64,000 nt of DNA from Monarcha castaneiventris obscurior. Taxonomy: Eukaryota > Chordata > Aves > Passeriformes > Monarchidae. Of the stretch, positions 11,701 through 23,408 are shown one piece after another. The position numbers were made by a program, and so were the translations under genes. The DNA is taken from positions 27,553,001-27,617,000 of the forward strand of contig JAMPIT010000566.1 of NCBI GenBank assembly GCA_026261815.1. Direction: 5' to 3'. The notes beneath the pieces were generated by a model. That model had not been told where the DNA came from and made no database searches. It saw nothing but the letters and a program-made list of their open reading frames with translations. How positions within the stretch are numbered: the stretch's first letter is position 1; each line of letters starts with the position of its first letter.

Positions 11701-14700
11701 TTTTTTCTGAGTACCTAATAATGAGAAATACCTTGTAAAAACTATTACTTCCTCTTCATTTTGATTCTTATGAAATAATGAAAAAAGAAAAGTGTAAGTT
11801 TAAAACAGATCTCAAAAGTTGTTGTTCCACAATTAATGTTGTGGAAGTGCTAAAGACTTCCTTTTTGTAAGCATGATGCTTCAAGTTAGAAAAAAATGAA
11901 GGACTGAGACAATCTAGCTGTCTTAATAAGTACAAATGTGGAAAGAAAGGGAAAAAAAATGTGCTTTCTAAATGAGGAACTGAGACAAACATGGATTCTT
12001 CCCTCCAATTTCAGACATCTAAAGAGTAGACCTACATCAAAGATAATTGCCTAGACTCCTGTGGGAAACTGCTTTGACCTAAATGGCTTCAATTTCGATC
12101 TCTTTAGCTCATAATGTTGCAGTCTTCTTTCACTTCCTAACCTTCCACCTACATGCCCTTACACACCATGGTAACTACATCTTACCCTCATGTTCCAAAG
12201 TCTGCTTAACCATCTTGTTTTGTAATTCCTGCTAGTAGAAGGAAACTCTTGATGACTGTTTAAAATAGCATTAACAAAGTATCCATAAGCATTTCACAAT
12301 AATGCTCATAGCTTTAAAAGTAACGCTTTTACTTAAATTTCAGAAACTGGGATGGATAAGCAGTCCTATATAAATGGGACTTAAAATTGACTGGACTGAT
12401 TGGCAGCCCTCAGTAAGCAGAGATACACCAAGATGGAGCCCAACAATGAACTGATGCTGAATAATAGGGACAAATTTAAATGCCAGTGTTAATCCAGAGA
12501 GACTCTGCTGGAAGAAATATATTGAACTTCAGTTCAACAGAAGGAATTCTTATAATTTCCCTTTTCATATTTCTGGGGAAGACGTACCTTGAACAAAATC
12601 TCTTCCCCCTGCCCAGGCTGATATAAGAATGATGTTGAATGTCCAGACTCAGTTACTGTGGTAGTTAAGAACCTGAGCATGTGATGTTAAAGAAGAGGGT
12701 TACTTAGCTCAGTGAGCAGAGGGGACAATGCAAAACCTACCTAAATCTTCTTGAAGAAACAAAATGATGAAACCAAACTGTTCTTGTTAATGACAAGCAA
12801 AACAAAAATGGGCAATTTTTGTGGTTTTTGTGGTTTGCATTGAACAGTAGGAAACAAAAAATTCTTCACTGGAAGATGAGTGAAGAAGTGCTGAAAAGTC
12901 TAGCCAGGGAGATTGTGGAGATGCACATCATTCAAGGTCATAGTCCTGGCTAGAGAGTCTTGGCCATAAGTACTCATCTAAACAGTCTAGCAAAAATTGG
13001 AGCCTTGGTTAGACTTTTATGTGGGTGAACTGATCTTGAGTGGCAATCATTAGTGACAGTACTCTTTCAGGCAGAAAGTAGGACTCAGAGATATCCTGAA
13101 GCTTCTTTCCATGATCATTTATATGCTTCTATTATTTTAGGATTATTTTATTTGTTATTACTTTTTGCAAAACTATTACTCATTTTAATGTAACCTTTCA
13201 CCACAAATAGTTGCACCTTCACCTTCATGTATGAAATATATGGTGTTCCTCATAAGGGGAGAAAGAGCACAAGAGAGAATTAAAGGTAGAATATGCAAGT
13301 CCTTCACAGGTGGAAAAACTATTCTATATATTATTTTTTGGAAGAAAAACAACAGAGCAGAGGTGACAGAAAAACATTGTCCAAAGGAACTGCAGTTTGA
13401 TTAACCTAATACCAGAGTAACTGAACAGTTATTTAGGAGTTTTTACTAAAAATAATGAAAGTTAAAAATTACTGCTAATGCTTTCAGAAATATCTAATGA
13501 AAATTAAGCCTCATCAAGTACCTTTTTTTCCTTCTATTTATTTGTTTCTGGACAGATTATAAAGGTGTATAATAAAGTGTGATGACATAAAATGCATCTA
13601 ATTAGGAATATATTGTAATTTTACATATATCTATTCAATTGAGTTAATCAGTACTTTTAGGTTAAAAATAGCCTTGCTGACAGATCTCCAAATGCAGTCG
13701 TTGGAGCAGAAAACTGCTCTTTTCTCTTTCCCAATGCTTTCACTACTACCCAGTTTATAAAATGTCTCTGCAATAAAATTTTCATGTGACACACATTTAT
13801 AGGCCAGTAAATAAAAAACAGTTATAAATTTTATGGAGTGATCCAAACTATTCCAATAAATGAGCAGCGTTGAGCCAAACATATTTTAGTAGAAGAATCT
13901 TAATATAATAACACTTTTGGTGGAAAGAACATAAACAATGTTTTTAGGACAGGGAACTTCAGGCAAGGTTAACAACAACTCAGAGAATAATTTGAGGGTG
14001 TTCATAAATGGCCATTTTGCCACAAATTCTATGGTCAGTGTTGTAGATGGTTTAAAGGTTACTGTAGTCCTTCAGAGACTAACTTTTTTTTTAATTGAGA
14101 GGAAGAGAGTTGGAAAGCTTGTTTCTACAATGTTGTGTCTGATTCAGATTACAAAACTTCAACAAGTATAGAAGACTGTCAACAGACGAAACATAAGAAG
14201 TATTTCAATACCAGGAGAAGGCCTTAGCTGTGAGACTTGAAGGCTTCAGTCTGATCATTTTGGGAAAGAGAAGTGTGTGAAATGTAACTTGGTCACTATG
14301 CACAATGTATAAGCAATCACAATCCTTTTTTAAGTCTTGCAGATAAAAGGATGATATGATCCAATGCCTTGAATTTAAGGTTAGATAAAATTAAGCTGTA
14401 AAGAAGATATGATTTCCTAGCAGTGAAGATAATTAAACATTGAAACCCTCACCACAGGTGGTTGTCGATAAGCCAAGAACTGGAATTTAAAATGAGATCA
14501 GATAGCTTTCAAGAAACACAATTTTGACTTTTGGAATCATTCTGCAATATGCATACACAGAAGGTAACTTTTGATGATCATAGATTTACTTTCGGTATTG
14601 ATGTTTGAACATAGGTTTGCACATGAAGTGAATAGAATGTTATAATTAAATACATTGAAAAGGCATTAGGACACAAATATTTAACTGCATGCAGTGCTCT

Positions 14701-17700
14701 CTTCTAATCTGATCCAGGAAGAGAGTGTCTACTGCTGTTACATCTAAAATCTATTTAGTTAGCTTAGTATCCTATCCTTAAGTGGAAAAACATGGTTTTA
14801 CTTTTTATGAGAGCTTGTTTATAAGCTGAGCAGGTTTATAAACTCCTCAAAGAATAGATGTTCTATACAGCTAAAGTACATGGTATGTGTGTTCCGTAAC
14901 AGTAAGAAAATATAGGTCAGAGACTAAATATGTCATTGTTGCAACTCTTCTGATTCATCCAATAACAATTATTATTTAATGAAGTTTATCTCATTAGAGG
15001 AAGTATGCTTTCTCTGACCTTTTTCTGGCTTACATACCTGTAGAAACCCTACTTATTATTCTTTACATTCTTTGACAAGTTCAGATCCAGATGCACCTTT
15101 GCCTTTGAGACCCAATCCCCCACAACCAGGCAGCATCCCTATAGTCTTCCCAGGGCACCTGCCCCTCTTCCACTGCCTGTGCAATTCCCTCTGCCCCTTA
15201 GCTTAGACAGCAGGCCTTGATTCAGCCGTGCTGGTCTTTTGCCTTCCTTTCCTGATTTCTTACCCCTGGGAACCTAGAGCTCATATACTCTATGAAAAGT
15301 TCAGCCAATATGAGAGGTCTGTCTACAGGAAATTAAGTTCAATTCTTCTTTATTAATCTAGAAAATGGAATCTTTGATCCACCATGGACTTTGATCTAAG
15401 GACTTGTTTGCGTTGCGTATTTTGTCCCTTTTTTATCTCCTACATTTTTTTTCTTAAACAATGAAACACTCAGCAAAGTTACCTCCAGAGGCTGTGACAA
15501 AATGTAGACAATCAAATACAAATTTTCTTGACTTTCAGCTTTGAATTCGTATGTATATATTTTTGGTCCTTATTTGTGTTAGACTCTTTTCAGTGTAAAT
15601 CTCAACTGATTTTGCTTTCACTTTTGATAAGGTGGATAATGATCAAGAATATTCATTCTTCTCAATTTGTACTTTTGGCAAGCAGGATGCTTTTAGTGAC
15701 TCACAGTAAATGTGGGTGCAATTTTACCCCATTACAAGTTTCTAAAAGTTAAGATGTTCAGGGCATGATAAGGATCTCAATTCCCTGTGAGTGATGGAGA
15801 GAACCAAGTGATGCTCCAGTTCATTCAAATCAGGGTGATCGTTTTATTCTTTTAGTCACATTTTCAAACCTGAAATGTCCTGAAGATGGCTATACATTCT
15901 CTCAAGCTTAAAATGCATCCACAAAGACACAGAGTTCATTGTTTTTTATGGAGATAAGAACTTTTGACAAACTCTGACATTTGCTGAATAGCACATTTTA
16001 ATTTTAAGTCACACACTGTTATTCTATAACTGAATTAAATCTGAAGTAATGTATCTGGCAGGCTGCCCAGGGTTTCTGAATATTGATAAACATTAGACTT
16101 TAGCTAGATTGGTTTTTCTTCCCATAAACTGATAGCTTTTTTACTGAAATCCTAATTCAGAGAAAAAGACAGCATACTAACAATCATATAAACAGGTTGG
16201 CATTGACAGAGAACAGTAGGACAAACAAAATGGGTACAAGGAAAAAAAGGAATTAAGAATGATAGTAGTTTTCAGAGTCATTAGAATATCTTAATGTTTA
16301 GTGGTATTATCATACACATCTGGGGGTTTTTAGTTGGCTTTAGTTTTAAGAATTTTGAGGTCAGATCTGTGAAAGGAAGATGGACAAGAGAATGTTATCT
16401 TAGGCAATAATGGGTAAAAATTTGCAAACTGTGTGAAGCTAAGAAAGCACAAAACTTTTATATGCTAATGTGACATCTTAGTTGCATAAGTAGCAAGTAA
16501 ATATTTGATAAATGTAAATATTTTGGGACAATAGTCTTGATGTTAATAAATGCCCAGTATTGTGTAACTAAAGTTGACTGTCCCATAGATTATGTATTTT
16601 TGTCTTAACTTAGGTCAAAGTTTCAGTGATCTGAAGATTTAAAAATTACTGACTGATAAGGTGACAATTTCTACTTGATTTCTTACGCAATGTTTCCTAG
16701 TAAATGGCTCAGACAACAATCCATTATTCTTACTATCAAAGGTTAATGAATTAGCAAAAAAATATATTGACTCTGAATAATGGTATCAAAATTATTCAGT
16801 AAAGAGAAAATCATAGGAAGTGATGATAATGAATAAAGTTGTTCATGGCCATTAAAAGATAAAATAAACAATTTTTTTATACATATGAGCAGAAGATGTA
16901 CTGAGATATAATCCTAATAACAAAAAATATATGAAAATAATCTAGATTGACCTAGATTTACAAAAATTGTTTCAGGGAGGAGAAAAAAGAAAAAAAAAAT
17001 CTATATGCTTCAGTGAAACTATTTGGTTGAATGTACAGACTAAACACAGATATGATGCAAATAAAGTGATTAGAATCAACTACCAGTATGCTGCATGGTA
17101 GGTCAGATTCATCTTATCCTTTTCAGCAAAATGTAATCATATGAAGATGACTTCCTGAGCTAATTGCTGCTCAGGGAAATGAATCATGTTTTTCTTTAAG
17201 GGTTCATAAAAAGCCATGAAGATAAAATGTGAGGCCATTTTTCAAAGAGTCAGTCTCAGTCTAGATGTTGAGCACTTCTGGAAACCATGTATGAGTCATA
17301 AGGTTTTGATCATCTTTACCCAAGTTTTGATGCATATTTGGCATCCTGAGATTTGAATGTATTTTGTAATGGTGGCATGTACTGTGTGTACTACACATCT
17401 AAACCAATATAATGGCTGGGTAAGGGGAACCTAGAAAGAGATTTAGTATTTTTGTGATTAGAATTCTGTATACTTAAGTTTGACAAGTTACTGTGGGGTA
17501 CTATGGGACTGGCTTTAACATATTATTCTCAGCACAGTCAAGCTATAATTCTCAATTCTGCCAGCTGAGGCTGTGTTTGCAATCTAAACTCCATGTTTTG
17601 TAGTTAGTTTTCTAAAGGAATCCAAATCAAATTAGGTGTCTCCTGCATAGATTTTGGTATCTCATTTCCCTTGAATGAAACACTTTCTCTTGCTGTGTTA

Positions 17701-18889
17701 GGAAGCCTCCTCTAAACCTACATCAACCTTCTAAAAGACAAAGAAATTTGCTTAAAAGAAAATATAAGGTAGAGTGTTTTTCCCCAAACATTTTTTTTAA
17801 ATATTGTATACACAGTCTGAAGCATTATACCAGCATGTGTGATCTTTGACTCTTCCATAATGCTAAAGATGTATCTCAGAAACTATAGGACACAGAATTA
17901 TTTTGCTTTAGAAAAAAAAAATAGAAAATAATTTACAAATCTACATTTCAACTTACAGTTGCTCACATGTTGTCAAGAAATTTTGATTAGCAAATCTATT
18001 GTTGTCATGGTCTTGTTGAATGAAGAATATGTGTTCACTACCCAGTTAAATAGAGTTTTTGTCTAGGTATTAGTGAAAGAGTATACAAAGATGTCTGGGT
18101 TACAGAGAAGGGAGAGAAGTTTAGTGCTGTGTGGAAGGTGCACCAGAAGGTGAGGGGGAAGGGCAGTGGCTTATTTGGAGTTTAATATCCTTCAGGTGTT
18201 AAAACCAGCATGTCTGATTGGAGCCCAATGTGGGTCTCAAGAGAGAGGTCAAGATAAAAATTTTGATCAAAGCATTTCTGTTTCAGGTACAGAACACTTG
18301 CTTCACATCAGTGGCCTGATCTAATTACCTTGTGGCAGAAGAAGTTCTGAAAAGTCATAATATACACAGATAAATTGAAGCCATCTCATGTCTCAACTTA
18401 GTAAGGACTGTCACTGGTTTAAACAAAATGCCCTATGCATTCATGTGCTTTGTGCATTCTATGACTTGTATATTGTGATAAACTATGAAACTAACTCACT
18501 TCTAAAATGCCCAGTTACACATACCTAATGCAAATTATACACGAAGGCCACATAAAACAATATTGGCAAAGTTTCACGAAAACAGGGTGATAAGCACTAG
18601 CAGCAATATACATATAAAATGAGACAGAATGGGGCAGATCTAGAGGTGTGGATAACAAGGGCTCCAGCTGTCATTCTTGAAGGAAAGATTTGCTCATTTA
18701 AAAAAATGTAAGATTTTAAAAATAGCATTGTATTGTGTGATGGATTTGCAAACTCTGTCATTTAGGAGGGATGGAGAAATGTTTTGCTGCCAGGTCATAA
18801 CATTTCACCACTGCCAGAACTACTTCATCACGCTGATCTCTGCTGTACAGGACACAGTACTATGTGTACAAGTCCTCTAATGTAGTCCT
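8731..18889. other. 10-kb interval with almost no recognisable repeats or genes
   Basis: Long AT-rich stretch. Open frames are short and low in complexity; the longest, about 107 codons at 10842-11165, has no recognisable domain. A GC-richer block at 9196-9640 is listed separately. An A/C-rich tract (CCACCACCAACACACACACC) lies near 9980-10008. I see no LTR or CR1 sequence here. Confidence 0.55.
9196..9640. other. GC-richer block, possibly an old mobile element, unassigned
   Basis: Base composition rises sharply relative to the flanks, with many CA-containing words and short phrases such as GGATCCCTCTAGCAACAAAC and CTGCCCTGGAACCCAGTCTC. An AATAAA occurs at about 9571 (GGAATAAAATGG). The look is that of a decayed retroviral LTR, but I cannot match it to families A, B or C or define TG...CA ends. 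Open frames across it (9209-9514 and 9463-9702, plus strand) are low in information. It could equally be unique GC-rich DNA. Confidence 0.3.
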
Positions 18890-19438
18890 TTCTATGGGAT
18901 ACACTTCTGCAGGAATTTCTCCAGAAAGGGTCCTTTCCAAAAGGAACAGTCCTTCAGGAACAGATTTATCCAGTGTGGGTACCCCATGGGACTAAGTTCC
19001 TGACAGAAAACTTGCCCCTGCATAGGCTTTCCATGACCTGCCTTGTGGATGTCTGCTCTGGTGTGGTTATTCATGGACTCCAGGAAAACAGCCTGCTTCA
19101 CCATGGTCTTCTTCTTGGGCGTGAGGGGAACGTTTGTTTTTATGCCTAGAGCACCTCCTCCCCTCCTTCACTGACCAAAGTTTCTGCTGGGCTGTTTCTC
19201 TCAGATTTTTCATTTTCTTGCACAGCTACTGCACAGTGTTTTTTTACCCTTTCTTAGATATGTTATCAGAAATATGACAACAGCATTGCTGGTGGGATAA
19301 GCTTTGGCCAGTGGTGGCTCTGTTTGGGATCCACCTGGAATGGTCTGTGCCCAACATGCGGGTATCTCATAGTCTCTTCTCACACAGGACACTCCTGCAG
19401 CTCTTGCTACCAAAACCTTGCCATATAAACCCAGTACA
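18890..19438 (-). mobile_element. ERVL-like LTR, family A, partial
   Basis: On the minus strand the element begins at 19438 with TGTACTGGGTTTATATGGCA and runs to about 18890, where it is truncated. It carries the same ordered blocks as the longer family-A copies at 26823-28337 and 37006-38093: the CAAGGTTTTGGTAG start, a region ending in ATAACATATCTAAG at about 19250-19265 that takes the promoter-like position, then degenerate units with plus-strand cores such as TTCACCATGGTCTTC and CTTCAGGAACAG. It is the most diverged of the large family-A copies. About 550 bp of a roughly 1.1-kb LTR survive. It lies only 40 bp from the family-C LTR at 19479. Confidence 0.75.
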
Positions 19439-19473
19439 GGACTGAAATAAATGTTTTTTAATAATGAATATCA

Positions 19474-19957
19474 GTAGTTGTATTGGTTTGAAAACAAATC
19501 AGTGAGAGATCGTAAGTCAGGGTTAAAATGTAATAGGAAAAAATTAAAAATAAGTGAAATAATACAAGAAAAAAGCACTGACAAAGTCAGATACAACCTG
19601 ACACCCTGTTAGGGTGGTGGTAGCAGCCCAGATGAAGTAGCTCAGTTGAAGCAGTGATCCTATGGAAGGTCTGGTCTCCAGCTGAAGGTCCAGTGATAGC
19701 TCTTGTCCTCATGGGGACCTAGTAGACAGGGCCCCCTTAGGCAGCTCCAAGGCCAGGTTATACCCAGGTGGGAATGCTTGTCTCCTCCCTCCTGGGTGGA
19801 GCATCTCACAATAGGATGAGATAAGTCCATGAGCCATGCAGTGGTTTCTTGCTGGCCATTGTCTGTTATCAGGGGTGGGTCACAGCAGGAGATAACAGCT
19901 AATGGCCCACAGCTGGTGGTAACAGAATACATCTATATTGTAACCTGGGACAGTAAT
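19474..19957 (-). mobile_element. Solo LTR, family C, with probable 5-bp target duplication
   Basis: The LTR proper is 19479-19952 (474 bp). On the minus strand it starts TGTCCCAGGTTACAATATAG and ends CAAACCAATACA, i.e. TG...CA. Flanking pentamers are GTAGT (19474-19478) and GTAAT (19953-19957), identical but for one base, consistent with a 5-bp target duplication with one later mutation. A second copy in the opposite orientation lies at 28949-29437. By hand comparison about ten positions differ over the first 200 bp, so the pair is much less diverged than families A and B here. No internal retroviral sequence adjoins it. A 5-bp duplication is typical of ERVL-like and some other avian ERVs. 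Confidence 0.85.
19757..19762 (-). promoter_or_regulatory. Putative TATA box of family-C LTR
   Basis: TATAAC on the minus strand, within GGGTATAACCTGGCC. The other copy has the same element at 29140-29145. Its place about 190 bp into the LTR is right for a U3 promoter. Activity is inferred from position only. Confidence 0.5.
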
Positions 19958-21975
19958 CTATCCTGAATAAAATCAAGATGCAAAGAATATTAGAGTACTA
20001 AGAAGCAAAAGTGTTTTGAAGTTCCTCTACCTCACTGTATTCTTCACAGTCCAGTTCCTCATAAAAGATAAAGAAATCTGAAAAGATTTGCACAGTCTGG
20101 CTCAGTTCTGCTGTCACTGAGCTCGTTTCTACAACTTGCTCAGGCTTGTGCATGTTGTGTTGAAGAAATCCGGGATCAGTGGGAAAGTTTTACTTTGCTT
20201 CCCTTGCATAAAGCTCATAAGACTCTGTCTTTCTTCAGACAAAACCTAAGGAGTGAAAAGCTTTTATAAATTCCCATGGGTCAGATTTTAGTATGAATTT
20301 TCTAGAGAAACACATGATATCAGAAATTATCTTCAGGGCAGAATTGTAGTTTCAAAAATATATATTAAACAAATGCTGTTAATAAATAGTAGAGCCCAGT
20401 TATTCCACAGTGTTGTGGCACGTTCCTTTATCAAATAGTTACTACAATAAAACATGATACATTTTTAGACATTGTGTGGGTAAATATCAAAACTGTAATA
20501 GAGAAGCTGTACAAAAAGAAGTTTGGAAAATGTGGTTAGACCTTGGTCAAGAAGAAGAGATATGTTGCAAAAGATTTCAGATTAACTGGGGGGAAAAAAA
20601 GGAGGAAAAATATTAAAAAGAGAGACATTAATGAAACAACTGGATAAGGGATTGAAGGATATAATTAATAGACAATATGATTCAGTCAAAGATTCAGTGA
20701 TCACTTGCAGCTAACATTCCAAGAAAGGGAAAAGTTTGCAAGGTCACCTATTCTCAGGGAGCTGCATTTTGACTGGAATCAGTGCACAGAAGGCTTACAA
20801 AATAATAAGGATAATGGAGAGTTATCTTGATGGCAGAAATAAAAGCTTTGGCTCATTAAACCTGGAAAATTAAGGTCCAATTCTTACATGACTGTTCAAG
20901 CTAAATACATCGCGTGGGGGATGGTGTCTGGAAAAGCAGAAAAGATAAACACTAGGAAGATAAGTGAACTATTTAAACTAAAATTAATAAGAACAAATGG
21001 GTATCAACTGGCCATGAATAAACGTAGAATAAAAATTAAATGCCTTATTTACTATCAGAGTAGTTATGGAAGTTCTCTAATGGATGGAGATTTCTTCAAC
21101 TATTGTTAAGAAGCTTGCTTAGTTTATAAATTGCATTGTATAATATGCTTGCTCATGAAAGAAGAGGACTACATCCAGCATCTCAGGAAGACTTCTTCAG
21201 TTCAGCATCCCAACCTCTTGACAGGAGAGCAGTTCACAGTACCAAAAGCTCACTCCCACCCCACCCCCAGCATACAGTGTAAAATAGGGACTTCATCCTC
21301 TTTCCCAAAGCATGTACACATCTCCCTGGAGCTAGTAAATAGTGTGCATCACAAGTGCTGTTAATACATTCGTAATATTCCTACCTGAATTAATTGCCTT
21401 AAATCTCACTGAAACTCATTTTTCTTTGCATCTTTTATAGCTGAGCTATCACGTTACATGGTAGGTAAGCTGCCTTTAAGTTGATGTGGACTAAGTTTTC
21501 TTCTGTAGCTCTGTGTAAAACCTAGCATATACTTGTTACAAATTCCAAAAAATAAATGAAGAATTAACAAATTCACAGTCTGTATGTAAAAGATGAAGTA
21601 AAATTAAAATCACGTTTGTCCACTGTAAGTGAATTTTAAGTCTGTTGTGGAAAACCCATAGAATTACTGCCAGTACTGGAAAATAATTTTGTGTTTTATG
21701 GATCCGGAGTTGGTTCTCAAATTGTACATAGACTTCTAAAAATGGGATGAAATTTCACAACTCAAAAAGCTGGATTCTGCACCTAGGACAGAGAAATGAT
21801 GTGCCCAGGGTTCCATCCCATAGTAATAAATGTGCATACAGTTTGTAACAAACAAAGAAAATTATATTCATAAGCATTGCAAAGGCAAGACAGCATCACA
21901 GAAGAGGAATAACTCAGGGATCCCTGAATGATTAGAATCAGGTTTACTTATTATACCTCAATATATTTAACTTTA
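19958..21975. other. Noncoding interval, no gene recognised
   Basis: AT-rich DNA between the family-C LTR and the first sense CR1. Open frames up to 77 codons (20888-21109, 21131-21364) show no domain. No repeat was identified. Confidence 0.55.
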
Positions 21976-22445
21976 ATATTGGAGCAAGTCCAGAGTAGTG
22001 CCATGAAGTTTATAAGTGCACTGAAAGCCCTCCCCTACAGAGACAGGCTAAGAAAGATGGGGTGCTTCAGCCTGGAGAAGAGAAGGTTGTGTGGAAACCT
22101 CATAGCATCTTCCAGTATCTGAAGGTGACGTATAGGGAAGCCAGAGAGGGACTCTTCATCGGGAACCGTAGTGACAGGACAAGGAGTAAAATACAAACTG
22201 AATCAGGGGAAATTTAGGTAAGATATTAGGAAGAAATTCTTTATTATGAGGGTGATGAATACTGCAACATGTTGCTCAGGGAGGTTGTGGGTTCCCCAAC
22301 CCTGTCAGTGTTCAAGGCCAGGTAGGATAAGGCCTTGAGCAACCTGGTCTAGTGTGAGGTATCCCTGCTCATGGCAGGGGGGTTGGGACTATATGACCTT
22401 TAAGGTCCGTTCCAACCCCTTAATATGTTATGATTCATTCTATAT
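21976..22445 (+). mobile_element. CR1 LINE 3' end, first of two consecutive copies
   Basis: The plus strand encodes a decayed CR1 ORF2 C-terminus. LEQVQSSAMKF and [20 protein letters not shown] at about 21978-22100 correspond to the LERVQ...[15 protein letters not shown] segment of CR1. The rest is broken by frameshifts, followed by the CR1 3' untranslated tail with GACCTTTAAGGTCC at 22395-22408 and a degenerate octamer end TATGATTCATTCTATA at 22429-22444. The 5' end is truncated near 21976. The sequence differs clearly from the CR1 that begins 60 bp downstream, so this is a separate insertion of another, older subfamily. Confidence 0.85.
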
Positions 22446-22492
22446 ATACTTGCACGTTTTTTTGAAAGTAAATATCAGCTTAGGTTCCATGA

Positions 22493-23317
22493 GCTAATTT
22501 AGATCTATCAGGCAACTCTTCTAACACTAAGCTGGGAGTGTGTGTTGATCTGTTGGAGGGTAGGAGGACTCTGCAGAGAGACCTGGAATGGTTGGATAGA
22601 TTGGCTGAGTCCAATAGGATGAAGTTTAACCAGTCCAAGTGCCAAGTCCTGCATTTTGGCCGCAATAACCCCCTGCAACGCTATAGGCTGGGGACAGAGT
22701 GGCTGGAGAGTGCCCAGGCAGAAAGAGACTTGGGAGTACTCGTTGACAGCCGACTCAACATGAGTCAGCAGTGTGCCCAGGTGGCCAAAAAGGCCAATGG
22801 TATCCTGGCCTGTATCAGGAATAGTGTGGCCAGCAGGAGCAGGGAAGTCATCCTTCCCCTATACTCGGCACTGGTGAGGCCGCACCTTGAGTGCTGTGTC
22901 CAGTTCTGGGCCCCTCAGTTCAGGAAGGACGTGGAGACACTTGAGCGTGTCCAGAGGAGGGCGACAAGGCTGGTGAGGGGCTTGGAACACAAGCCCTATG
23001 AGGAACGGCTGAGGGAGCTGGGGTTGTTTAGCCTGGAGAAAAGGAGACTCAGAGGCGACCTTATCACTCTCTACAACTTCTTGAAAGGTGGTTGTAGTTA
23101 GGTGAGGGTTGGTCTCTTTTTCCGGGCAACAACTGACAGAACAAGAGGACACAGTCTTAAGTTGCGCCAAGGGAAATATAGGTTGGATATTAGGAGAAAC
23201 TTTTTTACAGAAAGATTGATAAAATATTGGAATGGTTTACTTGGGGAGGTGGTGGAATCACCATCCCTGGACGTGTTTAAAAAGAGATTGGATGTAGCAC
23301 TCAGTGCCATGGTTTAG
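22493..23317 (+). pseudogene. CR1 ORF2 C-terminal remnant, one internal stop
   Basis: One reading frame stays open from about 22493 to 23317 apart from a single TAG at 23099-23101. Upstream of the stop it encodes [68 protein letters not shown] and [19 protein letters not shown]. Downstream are DRTRGHSLKLRQGKYRLDI, NGLLGEVVESPSLDVFKKRL and VALSAMV before the natural stop. These are the segments after the RT palm in CR1 ORF2; the catalytic aspartates lie upstream and are absent. About 275 codons of an ORF2 of roughly 900-1000 remain. The nearly intact frame suggests a fairly recent insertion or a recent master. There is no host function. Confidence 0.88.
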
Positions 23318-23408
23318 TTTAGTTGAGGTGTTAGGACAGAGGTTGCACTCGATGATCTTGGACGTCTCTTCCAACCTGGTAATTCTGTGATTCTGTGATT
23401 CTGTAATG
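22505..23408 (+). mobile_element. CR1 LINE 3' end, well preserved
   Basis: 5'-truncated CR1 of about 900 bp running through the ORF2 C-terminus to a clean 3' end made of three octamer units (ATTCTGTG type, 23382-23408). Immediately before the tail comes the usual CR1 sequence GATGATCTTGG...CTTCCAACCTGG. It lies in the same orientation as, and 60 bp after, another CR1 3' end. It is the best preserved LINE in the window. Missing are ORF1, the endonuclease and the RT catalytic core, so it could not move by itself. Confidence 0.93.
23382..23408 (+). repeat. CR1 3'-terminal octamer repeats
   Basis: Three successive ATTCTGTG/ATTCTGTA-type units mark the 3' end of the CR1. In the CR1 family these short tandem units are thought to serve in priming reverse transcription, in place of a poly(A) tail. 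Confidence 0.9.
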
